This document shows, piece by piece, positions 25,600 to 37,500 of a DNA stretch of 64,000 nucleotides; the first letter of the stretch is position 1; every line of letters starts with the position of its first letter. The stretch is from Dasypus novemcinctus (lineage: Eukaryota; Chordata; Mammalia; Cingulata; Dasypodidae): positions 30,689,843 to 30,753,842 of the forward strand of contig NC_080702.1 in assembly GCF_030445035.2 (NCBI RefSeq). The letters run 5' to 3'. The position numbers and the translations under genes were made by a program. The notes beneath the pieces were generated by a model. That model made no database searches, was not told where the DNA came from, and saw only the letters and a program-made list of their open reading frames with translations.

Positions 25600-25996
25600 G
25601 GGAAGCGGACTTGGCCCAGTGGTTAGGGCGCTCGTCGACCTCGTCGACCACATGGGAGGTCCATGGTTCAAAGCCCATGCCTCCTTGACCCGTGTGGAGC
25701 TGGCCCAAGCACAGTGCTGATGTGCACAAGGAGTGCCCTGACACGCAGGAAAGCTGCCCAGTGCAAAGAAAAGTGCAGCCTGAATAGGAGTGGTGCCACC
25801 CACACGGAGAGCTGACACAACAAGATGATGCAACAACAACAAAAAAACACCCCACAGATTCCCGTGCCATTGACAACAACAGAAGCGGACAAAGAAGAAG
25901 GTGAAGCTAATGGACATAGAGAACAAACCGCTGGCGGGGGGGGGGGGGGGGGGGGCGCTGGAGTACGGGGTGAAATAAATAAATAAATCTTTAAAA
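25600..25996 (+). mobile_element. Armadillo DAS-type tRNA-derived SINE
   Basis: Opens GGGAAGCGGACTTGGCCCAG with an A-box-like TGGCCCAGTGGTTAGG and a B-box-like GGTTCAAAGCC, the polymerase III promoter of a tRNA-derived element. A GC-rich body, a G run of about 20 (25937-25957) and an AAATAAATAAATAAATC end with A-rich tail follow. A 14-bp target duplication flanks it: AAAAGGCAGACATC at 25586-25599 and AAAAGGCAGTCATC at 25997-26010, with one mismatch. Near 25630-25650 the unit CTCGTCGAC is doubled. The family is characteristic of armadillos. Open frames on the minus strand here are chance. Confidence 0.88.
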
Positions 25997-26296
25997 AAAA
26001 GGCAGTCATCAATTTGTTTGATCCACATAGCACTTTATATTAGATAAGCATGACAGGTGGTATTATACTGAGGTTTAGGAGATTAAGTGACTTTTCAAAG
26101 ACCAAATAGGGTCTAGGCTTATAAAGCAGATCCATTTCATTTATGTGAAATCTCAGAGGTAACAATCTTGAAAAAGGCTCTTTGAAAATGAACAATCTGA
26201 GTAAGACGAAAGGATCATAAATATCATCATTACCACTGTATTTCCATTGGGCAGAAATTTGCATCTTCAAATTAATTACAATAGAGTTCTTACCCT

Positions 26297-26431
26297 ACCT
26301 TCCCTCCCTCCCTCCCTCCCTCCCTCCCTCCCTCCCTTCCTTCCTTCCTTCCTTCCTTCCTTCCTTCCTTCCTTCCTTCCTCCCTTCCTTCCTTCTTTCT
26401 TCCCTCCCTCCCTCCCTTTCTCTCTCTCTTA
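26297..26431 (+). repeat. Pyrimidine microsatellite (CCCT)n/(CCTT)n
   Basis: About 135 bases of CCCT units, then CCTT units, then CCCT and CT again. Its open frame (proline, serine, leucine repeats) is not a gene. Confidence 0.95.
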
Positions 26432-26435
26432 TTGA

Positions 26436-27614
26436 CTTTCTTTTTCCTCCATTCTTTTCAACAAAATTTACATACTTGGCTAATAAAAGAGAAAGAGAAA
26501 TTCAACACAATGGGATGGAAAATGATTCAAATTCTTTGATCTACTTGCTAAGGCTGAGAATCAAATTTGATTCTGAGTTACTTGATACTAGTAAGTAATT
26601 CAATTCTCAATAATCGGAAAAGAAGAATATGTTATTTTCTCAGAAAAAAAATGTCAGATATTCTTAGAAATCATCTCTAAAATATGTTCTTAATTAGGAA
26701 CCCTAATTTAATTAAGAATCTGAATTGCAAAGTGAACATAGTACATCATAAGTTTTACAACTAATAAAATGGAATAATATTCCATGATTATTTCTTGAAA
26801 TCAGGGTAAAACATTAAACTCACTGCATTTCAGAATCTAATGCTCAGCACATAAAGCTTCTGTCATTCTCTGAATGATCAGACCTGGAATTTACAGAAGC
26901 TAGAAAGGAGAACACAAATCCCGTCTCTTTTAGATCATCTTCACTACAATTAGCATTTCTGCCAGACAGGCTTTTGAGTGGCTTAGACACATTGAGGTTA
27001 TTCTCTCCAATACAAATCCAGAAATGGTGCTGTAATTAGGAAGGAAATGTACTATCAAGTATAAAATAAAAGTTGTAATCATATTGAGCATAGTAAAACA
27101 TCGTGGTTTTTGTTCAAGAGGGGGAAAGTCAAATAAATACATTAGGGAGTTCAGAAAAATGAGTTATTTATACATAAGAATTTATTATTCTTAAAATCTG
27201 GTCATGGAAATCTGGGAGCTAATAAGGAATATTCCATAAATGTTATTGGATCACTAAGACTACCATAAAGAGATGAAAGAAAGGAAATGCTGATAGTGTT
27301 TATAAGGGAAATTAGAAAAACAGAAGTGCAAAACAAAGTGGGAGAATATGTGTAAATTTGGTTATTACACACACAATGAATGCAGAGCACCCATATTCAT
27401 CAGTGTATTTGATATGAGGAAACAAAAACCTAATTTAAAGTTAAAAATTTAGATGGCTGAAAGATGTGTTCCTGAACACTTTGAGAGAATGTAGGAAAAT
27501 CATGTGTTAATTGATGGTAAATTACATTATATTTTTATCTAATAGCTGAATGCAAGCATGGAGTAGATTTTCATCAGTCCCCTGATTTGTTTTAGGAACC
27601 AAATGAGATAAAAC
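26436..27614 (+). other. Downstream flank of the V2R gene, unassigned
   Basis: AT-rich sequence with no recognised gene or repeat. It would contain the V2R 3' UTR (minus strand). Confidence 0.35.
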
Positions 27615-28538
27615 TTAAGAAGACTTATTGCCCCCAGAATGTGTTTTATTCCATAACCCATGGTGTGTGTTCCTATCTGGCTTTAAAAAAATAATATAGC
27701 ACTTTGGGGCAAAGATGCAGCCTAGTAATCCAGCACTGGAGGCCAAGATGGAGAAGATCTCCACAGCTGCCATGACCTTCCCCTTGGTGCTGTGGTAGAC
27801 AGGGAGGAAAGTGACCCAAACACTGCAGAACACCAACATGCTGAAGGTCAAGAACTTGGCTTCATTAAAGGTGTCAGGAAGGTTCCTGGCCAGGAAAGCT
27901 ACAATGAAGCTCACAAAAGCCAGGCAGCCCAGGTATCCCAGGACACAGTAGAAGGCAGTGACTGAGCCCTTATTGCACTCTATGATGATATAACCAGGCT
28001 CAGAGTGTGCATCTTTATCAACAAATGGGGGAGAGGTTCCCAGCCAGATGCCACAGAGTGCCATCTGGATCAGGGAGCAAATGGGAATAACAACGTTAGG
28101 TGCCCCTGAAACCAGCCACTGCCTCATCCTTCGCCCTGGAGCAGTGACTTTGAATGCCAGAACCACAGTGATTGTTTTGGCCAACACAGTGGACACAGCC
28201 ACAGTAAACACAATTCCAAATGTGATTTGTTGGAGCATGCAGATGGCTGTGTTAGGGCGACCGATGAAGAGTAAGGAGCAGAGGAAGCACAGGGTGAGGG
28301 AAATGAGCAGGATGTAGCTGAGGATCCTGTTATTGGCCTTGACTATGGGAGTGTCTCTGTGCTTCAAAAAGACCCCAAGAATAACCGCAGTAAGAAAAGA
28401 GAAGCAAAGAGCTGTGCAGACCAGAGCCATCCCCAAGGGGGTCTCCATAAGCCAGGAAGGTCACAGCTTTTTGGAGGCAATGATTTCTCTCACTGTTTGC
28501 ATACTGATGATCTGCACACTTGACACACTCATCCATAT
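27615..28538 (-). CDS. V2R exon 6: seven-transmembrane domain, frameshifted
   Basis: The exon starts after an acceptor ending CTCACCAG at 28539 and finishes the cysteine-rich domain (DMDECVKC ... [17 protein letters not shown]). At the G5 run at 28437-28441 one extra base moves the frame; the correct frame resumes from 28448 as [20 protein letters not shown] and stays open for 277 codons to the stop at 27615. Seven hydrophobic segments are visible, with [14 protein letters not shown] (loop 1), [12 protein letters not shown] (loop 2), [31 protein letters not shown] and PVYHSTKGK. In the unshifted frame translation ends about 40 residues later without a membrane domain. The rest shows no decay, so inactivation, if real, is recent. 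Confidence 0.9.
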
Positions 28539-31500
28539 CTGGTGAGAAAAGCAATGTGTCATCAGCTCATGTTCAGTAATTTTAACTTATTTATAAGTCC
28601 CTAAAAGAAACACATTGGGTAATTTTATCCATTTTTGTCAACTTGCATTGACTTCAAGAAAGTGTGTGTTATAATCTGTTTATTTTTCTTCCCTCAATTC
28701 TCTCAGAGCTCTGACCTTCTTTCGACATTCAGACCTTCAATTGGATAGGAGTTGCTCTTTTCATTCAATGTTGAGTTTTCGTTCAGTTCTTCTTAAAACT
28801 TATACACTGGTGGATAACATATACTCATAAGGGCATCTTTAGACATCCAGTACAAATATGATGTTCCATTACTGGGCCATAAGCTACATAAATATTCATC
28901 TTTGTAAATAATGCCATCCACTTTTCCAACTAGTTACACTAGTTTAAACTCCCACAATCAACATTCTTTCCAGTTGTACCATGTTCTCTTAGATCCTTGA
29001 CATGGATGTTGTGTAATTTTTGCTATAATGGGGGATGCTTTGAGCTTTTTCACTATGACTTTTGTTTGGAATTTCTTGGTGAGTAATTAATCTGAACACG
29101 AGCTCATATGTTCATTGCACATTTCAAGATGTTTTTAAGGAAAGAGCTTGTGCTCAAGCCATGCCCTTTTTATTGCTGTATTTTCTGTCTCTCTTGTGCT
29201 TTAATAAAAGCACTCTATATATGCTAGGAATGATTTCTCACTGGCTAGATCTATTTTACACATTTTATCCAACTTAAGTTGTTCCCTTCTATTTCTAATT
29301 TGGTAAACAATGGTTTTGCTATTTATTTTTAAATATTGAATGGATGCTCACTTTTATTCAATGTTTTCCTGAATTTTTTTTGAAATGATGGTTTCTCCTT
29401 TTTGAGGTGCTCATGTACCAATTTATTTTGCATAAAATAAACTTCATCACAATAAGTTCTTTATGTTATACAGCTGGATTTGGATTGCAGGTTTTCTTAA
29501 CAGCAAATGTGAGTTTAGTCTCAAGAGAAAAATTGACCCAAATATTTTATTTCTCACAGCAATGTTATCAGACTTCGGTACCAATGTTAAGCTCTTCTAG
29601 TAAAATTAAATGTGCATTTTTCCAGATTTTCCTAATATCTGGAAAAGTTTGAGTAGATAAGGATTCTTTTTTCCTTGAAAGTTTGGTTGCATTTTTCAGT
29701 GAAGTCATTGGTCCCCCCATTTTTTTTTAGTAGATATGTCATTTTAAACTAGGGTTTAATATCCTAAGTAGATACGAATATTTTCAGATTTTCCATTTTT
29801 CTTGGGACACTTAACCTTTATTTTTGTGGAAATTTGAGAATTTCATTTAAATTTTCAAATATATTGACATGAAGTTATTTTTACTATCCTTTATGATTTA
29901 ATATTTCTGTACATATATCCCACTTTTAAGTCTTTTCACTATTTATTATGCAATTTTTCTTAATCATTATCTATCAATTTATCATTATCTAACAATTTGT
30001 CTTTCATTAGATTTAGCTTTGAGTTTTATCCTTTCATATTTGTCTTTTATTACGTTTTCTTTTTATACTTATTATTTTCAGTCTTCCACTTTCTTTATGT
30101 GTACTCTAATGTTTTTATTTTAGCTCATGATACTTAAACATCAGATTTTTTTTACATTTAAATATGCATACTAATAATACATACATAGGTATATAAAATT
30201 TAACATTAAACGTTATTCTCTGAGGATACCTTTAGCCTTATCATAAAAGACATAAAATGTGGCAATTTCAATTTTAAACATTTCATAAATCCTATCATAC
30301 TATTTACTTTAAACCATGGTTTATTTAATAGTGTATTTCTTAATCTCCAAATGTGTGGGAATTGACTTTGTAGATATACTATTCTTTTACGTGTGCACAT
30401 GGAGCATTTACTCAAACTTGCTTATAACCAATGTGTACAGGAATCATTTTCCCAAGTTGACTAAATCCAGGTTATATCATTAGAACAACATGTTTCAAAA
30501 AACTGAAACAAGAGTAACCATTTCAGGGAATTAAATTGCATACTAATCACCAAAAGAAACTTAGAAATTTACCACCATAGAAGTGATTCTATAATTTAAT
30601 ATCATGAATATGAATAATTTCAAGATGTTAATTATATTATGAAAAGAATATTAAAGACTATTCTATATCATATCTCAAACCCCATCCTCAATATTCTGTG
30701 TGATCCTGTCACATTGAAACTCTTTTCGGGTACTCTGAATCTCTGAATATTATATGCAGTGGTGGTTTCCTTTTCTTCATTTATAATAATTTGGCCAAGA
30801 TTTTATTCCTCCCTTGACTCATTTTACATAATACTAATTTCCTGCCTCTCTGAAGAACCCATGAGACCCGTCCTCCCAATGAAGATGCGGTCAACAGGTT
30901 CCTGTTCAAACATTCACTGTGTGCTTTAAGCATGGACAAAAAAAGTCTATGTTTTTCTCCCCAATTACCTGGGAACTTGAGGAGAGTGGAAACTGAAACT
31001 CCTCATTAAGGGTAAGTTAGATCATCCTCATTTTGTACACAGTAGAAATAAATATTTCTAAAATCATTCCCAAACATTCTGAGCATCTGCTCTGTGTCAT
31101 GAACAGTTTTAGGCACAAAAACTGAGGAAGGTCTAAACACATTGCTTAAATATAATCTAAACAAGCTTTCACTCAATACGAAAATCAGGTACTTGTAACA
31201 CCATGTACTAAATTCCAAGAGAGGGAGGAAAGGTGTATTAATTTGGTGGCATCAACAAAAGGGATTCCTAGAGACTATTTGGCCTTACATGTGTCTGAAC
31301 AATGACTCAGATAAGCTAGTTCTGGGCAGAGAATTGGTGTCATTTCAAAGGGAAATATTTTTTATTGTAAAAATGAAATTACTATACAAAGGAAGGAAGA
31401 ATTTTGTTTCTGTAGTTGTCCTCCAGATTCTTTCTAATACCTTGTATGAATTGGGGCTATAAAGGAGATTTGGGGACTTTTTTGTGGGCATAAACTTACC

Positions 31501-34500
31501 TGTCTCATTGGAAATCTCATTCTCTGGGCAGGGGATGCAAAGAAAACAACAGGCAGCCTTTCCCTCCTGAAAGGTTTTCCTGAATCCAGGAGAACACTCC
31601 TCACTGCATACAGATTTGGGAGTCTGGAAAGAAATCAGATACATGCTCTTAACAGTGAGCCTTTAATTCATCAGTATTTAGATAGTTGGGGTATTGGAGC
31701 ACCAACAAATTTAAATTTCAAATACTGAAGTCAAAATAATTGAATAGATATCAGGTTTATTACATGATATGAAATATAATAAATTAGATATGTATCTTTA
31801 AATAAATGTTTTCTTTTTCCATCCTTGGATAGTAGGTGAGAAAATTTATCAAGTGAAATGGTAAGTGGTTAAACTAATAATCTGGTCATGTACTTAGCTG
31901 GAAGGAGCGTATAAAGCCTCTGTGTTGGTTAGGTTAATGTATTAACACGGTCACTGTTTCGTCAAGTAAACTCTGGGCTAATTGTTATAAAGGATATTTA
32001 TGGATGTTAATCATCATGTAATAAACTGCATAAACGGCTGATTACATGTACAATCCACCAGGGAGATTTCTGTCAACAATGAATAAGGTTTTTACAATCA
32101 GACTACCTTAAAACAGGAATTGATTTCAGGATTTGGAGAGAACTTCCCAGCTCCTGTTTGGACAGGCAGCGTCTCCTGGGAACTGATCAAGGGCCTTCAT
32201 GGGACCTTCACTGGAGCCCCTGTTTTCAGCCTGCCTGCAGAATCTGGACTTGGCCATCCCCATGTTCACATGAGGGGATTTTATTGAATCTCATACTATT
32301 CACAGATACCTCCTGTTGATTCTGTTTCCTTAGAGAAACTTGCCTATTACAATCTCCATGACAAGATTTTTGATATTTTATTGTAATACTATGCATGGTA
32401 ATTGGGCCCTACCCACCTCTGAAAATCCTATGGCCCATTCTATCACCTCCTCAGATATAGACAATTGTTGATCTCGTGGCACAGCTGAGTCAAAATGTCC
32501 TACTTTAACTTTAAGTCCAAAACCTTCTGGGAAATTCCAAAAGTTGAGAATGTCATAACTGGCTTCCAATTTCCCTTCATCATCAAAATACACTGGGTCA
32601 CCAGCAGGATTGTTAAAGTGGATGTTCTTCAGAAATGCGTGAAGCTAAAAGAGACACACCTGTGAGGAAGTGGGTCCTCTGATCAAGGACAGATCACCAA
32701 CGTCAGAACATCCCTGATACTCTGTAATCCCTGCTTCCTAAGGCAATTTTATTATTAACATTCAATTAAGTAAAAAAAAAGAAACCTTAAGGAGGACTAA
32801 AATGTCATAGCATAAAATATTAAGTTTCAGGGGAAAACTCCAAATACAACGAGATGAAAACAATCTGTGAGTGTGGGATACAGACAAACATTATTAGAAG
32901 AATCATATCTAAACACTCTCAATTGCTAACTGAATTCTCCCCAAGCAAAGCCATCAATATCTGAAGAGCTTGCAGAATTAAATGATATAATTTATATACA
33001 GTATCTAACAAAGTGCCTAAAGCTAATTCAAAAACTAGTTTGTCCCTGCTGTCATGCAGTTGTTCAATGGAAGAGGTCTAGGTATTTTATATTAAAACTT
33101 TAGGTGGGCAGAATGTTGAGGGCCTTAGTAACAAGAAGCATTGCCATTGACTAATAACTCCTTCCCTCCCTGCCATTGGCCCCTTCCTGTTCATTACCGT
33201 TTCTGCACAGGGCTAGATTTACCTCTTAGACAGTGAACAAGCAAATCATCTCTTGCACTTTTCAAGAGACAGCCCTAAACTTCCTGACTTGAGCATATGC
33301 TGCATTCCAAGAAATTTATGATTATGACATGTAGTGAAATACACATTCTGTTCAATGGAAGAGGTATTACCTGCCAAGGATAAACCACCAGTCCGAATGC
33401 ATTTTCCACTGACTGTATTTCTACTCGTTGAAGAAGAATTTCATGAAGGCTCTGAGCCACAGCATACACTGCATTATAAACATTATAACTTCCTTCATTC
33501 ATGTCGTTGTCAAATAGCCACCAAGGCAACAACTCCAAGGAGGCATTGGGAGGACAATTCTCCAGAGTGTTACAGTCAGATTCAGAAACCAAGCAATTAA
33601 AAGAGACATACCACAATTTAGTGAGGTAAAAGTCTTCTGGGTATTTTGAAGGTTTAACTGTCTGGATGAAAGTTTTGAAACCAGGCATATCAGCAAGGTG
33701 GTGTGAAAAAATGAGAGCCCCATGGAGTGAGTCAAGTAAAAAGTTTCTCTCACTGGTGGTAAAATCCCACTGTGAGGTTGTAACCCAAACTTTCCCTAAA
33801 ACTAAGAGTCTCCATCTCCAAAAGCTCAATCCCATTAGGGAGTCGGAATCACCGTAAATGACAGTCACATTCACTGATGATTCTCTGATGCGTAAATGAT
33901 ATTGCCAGTCTTTTGAGCTAATTGTCCTCTCAGTGACAGGGATCATTTCCAAGAAGGCTGCACAGACTCCATTTTTGTCCATCTCTGCCCTCAAGTCCCA
34001 AAGAAACTTCTCACCTCTCTTGTCTTCTGAGATGACTAGTCCCACCCAGTTCCAGCTGAAATGGAGCATCACTGAGACCATTGCAAGGGCCAGAGTTGTG
34101 TCCTTGGGGGCCATCTGATAAAGAGACGACCACTTGCCATCATTACTCAGTTGTGGGTCGTAGAGGCCAAAAGCAAGCTAAAGGTAGGAGTGAAAGAGCC
34201 GGTATGAGAAAGAAGATTGGTCAGAAGCACAAAATCAGCCCTGATGAATATTAAACAACGTATTATTTTTTAATTTATTTTTTTATTAAATTGTCTTTTG
34301 TTTTTAAGATACATAGATCACATAGAATGTTACCTTAAAAAAATATGAGAGTCCCACATACCCAACACCCTAATCCACCATTCCTCCTACATCAACAACC
34401 TCTTTCATCAGTGTAGCACATTCACTGCATTTGGTGAATACATTTTGGAGTACTGCTGCACCACATGGATTACAGTCTACATTTTAGTTTATAATCTCCC

Positions 34501-37500
34501 ACCAGTACATTCAGTGGTTATGGCAGGATATTAATGTCCAGCATCTGTCCCTGCAATATAATTTTGGGCAACTCCAAGTCCCCAAAATGCCCCTACATCC
34601 CATCTCTCTTCCACTCTCCCTGACCTCAGCAACTATAGTGCCCACTTTTTCCAGATCAATGCTGCAGTTTCTTCCATCACTAGTAAGAATATTTCTTTAG
34701 TAGAATACCAGTAAGTTCACTCTAATCCATATTTTACCTCTCCATCCTGTGGACCCTAGATTGGTGAAATCCACTCCACCTCTATATCAAGAGGGCACTC
34801 AGATCCCACATGGTTGATGGATGTGATTCTCCTACTTTGAGTTGTAGGCACTCTGAATTCCTAGTTGTGGTGGTTGACCATCTTCAACCGCCCTGTTAGC
34901 TGACCTGGGAAGTAGATACTACTCCAGGTACTGGTGCTCCTGAGGGCTACAGAGACACACAGGTCTACAATCATGACAGCTGACTCTGGAGTTCAGTGCC
35001 TTGTCAGTGGACCCTATTTTGGAATTTGTGTTCCTCAATGTGATAGAGGTGGACTCAGATGTGACCTTTCTACACATGCCTCTTCTGTCACTATTACTGG
35101 ACCTGTGGTTGGCACTGGGGTTGGTGCATATCCAGGAGACTTGAACGTCAAGAATGACCATATTGCAGCTGGGCCTTGAGCCTCAGAAGAGTTGTAAATC
35201 CTACTCACTCGTTCATTAAAAAATGTTTTAAAAAGTAAAAAGGAAAGATTTGCTCTTCTTACTTTCTAATAATCTCCCAATCCCTGAGAGCATATTGGAA
35301 ACTACTTGATCAGTCTCAACAGTCTAGGAAACTCCTTTGGTTCTTACTCACTTGGTTTCACATATGTTCTAGAAAATGACATGTGAACATCCCACCATGT
35401 CACTGTGTACTGGCTGTACCCTTTGAGATATGAGTAAACACAATTTCTTCATTTGACCTTTTCTTTTAAGGTCCCTGAAATTAGCAAAGGAAAAATTAAT
35501 TTATCTTCCCTCCCATCTATTGAGGCTCACCTGTGGAATTTTGTAGAGTTCCAGCAGTGTCCCAATCTGGGCAGAAACTGCCCATGTTGTTCCTGTCAGG
35601 GCTGCTACAGACTTGCTCTCTTTCCTACAGGTGTAATTAGGAATGTCCTTGCCCAGCCCTGATTGCCAAATAATGGGATTCTCCAACGTCCTCTGTTCAC
35701 TGTGTAGTGAATTGTACAGATCAAATCCCAAAGTAATGTTGGGCAAAAGATGGGGGTTCCTGTTGATCTCTTCAATAGCAAAAACCAAGGCCAGAACATA
35801 CTGGTAGTTCTTGGTCTGAAACCTGTATGGAATGGAAAGTTATATTTAGGCAGAAGACTCAAATCATGATTCTATTCAAATTCAATAAAATGACCAAATT
35901 AAGGATGAAAGCACAAATGGACTCATTCTAGATTAGTTCTTCTGAAGCCTTGGAAATCAGCTAATCCTAAAAGGGCTAAAAGACATTTGAAGGCTATGAC
36001 TGAATTTTGAATCGTTGGAGGAAGATGATACTATATACAAAAGAAAGTGTAATGAGTGAAAAAATTCATAAAGAATTTTTAATTTATTCTTTATATCAGG
36101 AAACAAGAATTATTTTTTCACATTATCACATTATTAAATGGTTTATATAATAGCAGGATTATTGTTATGAGTTTAGAGTAATTCCAACTGAAGGGTATAT
36201 CTCTTCAAAAGTTCAGTTCCACAGCATAAGCAGAATTGGATGAGAGAGGCAGAGGGGCGTAACATCTGTTTGGTGAGAAGTGTCCACAAGAAGACTGATA
36301 ATCAATTAGCCTTAGGTTCTACCCCATCAAGTTGTGGACATGCCCTCTTCCAACGGTGACATACTGGGAAGAATGTCAGAGCACAGAATAGGAAGAATCA
36401 TGCAAGGCAGGAATATTTGGGAGAAGAAAACTGATGAAGTGCAAGGTGATCCCTACCTGTACCTAACAGGACTGGAAACACTGTAGTGTACTAAAGGGAA
36501 AGGTGTCATGATGCCTAGAAAGTCTCTTAACCATTTCTTAATCAAAATATTACAATCCTAATAATACTAACAATTAATCCAAGATCTTCCTTTGTACTCC
36601 CTTCATATGACCCTTACTCTTTCATCTTTATTGTTGATTTGTGCACAGTTCCACTTCCTTTATTAATAACTCCTTTTGCAGGACAAATGAAATTTCTTTC
36701 ATATTTTTACCTGGCAACTGAATTTCCAAGAACAAAAGTCTCCTGCATCCATTTCAAACATCCTTTTTCACAGGCTTGATTAACACACTAATAGCTATCG
36801 CTTACTGTATATTTCAACAGTTGGACACAGGTTTCCACATGTGCTCAATCAATCAAACTTGTCAAATTTTTCAAATATAATTTATGTTTAGTAGATATAT
36901 CTTGTCATTTTAGAGAGAAATATTGAAATTTCTCACTATGTTGCCTTGTTTATACCTTGTTTCATTATTTATTTGTTTGAGGATATTATATATTTATATA
37001 TTTATAATAATTGCTATTCATTTTTGAAGATATGAACTTTTTTTAATTACAAATGTACTGCTCAATTCCTAAGGATGCATTTTATCCTCATCCATATATA
37101 AATATACTTACCTCTGGTTAATTATGGTTATTAACTTTAGTAAACTAGGGTATCTTTATAGCTACACACTTTGGCTTTCAAGTTTTCATTTTTCTTTACA
37201 TGTGTCTTATAAACACATTTTACAAGGAAGTAGGATGGTATAGTCCCTATGGAAAAAAATGAATTATATAGTAGGAATCTCTTCCACAATATAGAAAAAG
37301 AAGGAGCACCGTAGCCATGACAAACACCAAGCAGAAAATAATACGGAATAATCATAAAAAATACTATTAGCGAATTAGTTAATAGTTTATCAGTCTTCAC
37401 TTTTCTGCAATGACAAAAAAGTACACACTCAAATAAGTAGATGAAGCATTAAAGAACATTGAGCATCTAACTGAATATATTTGTTTAGGAGAAGAGAATT

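Noticed and set aside
25600..25680. tRNA gene
   Set aside because: The A and B boxes belong to a SINE head; no cloverleaf can be formed and the body continues as SINE.
25520..26033. Overlapping open frames of 119-149 codons on the minus strand
   Set aside because: They lie antisense across the DAS SINE and its G run.
26247..26435. Proline-serine-leucine repeat peptide
   Set aside because: Translation of a pyrimidine microsatellite.
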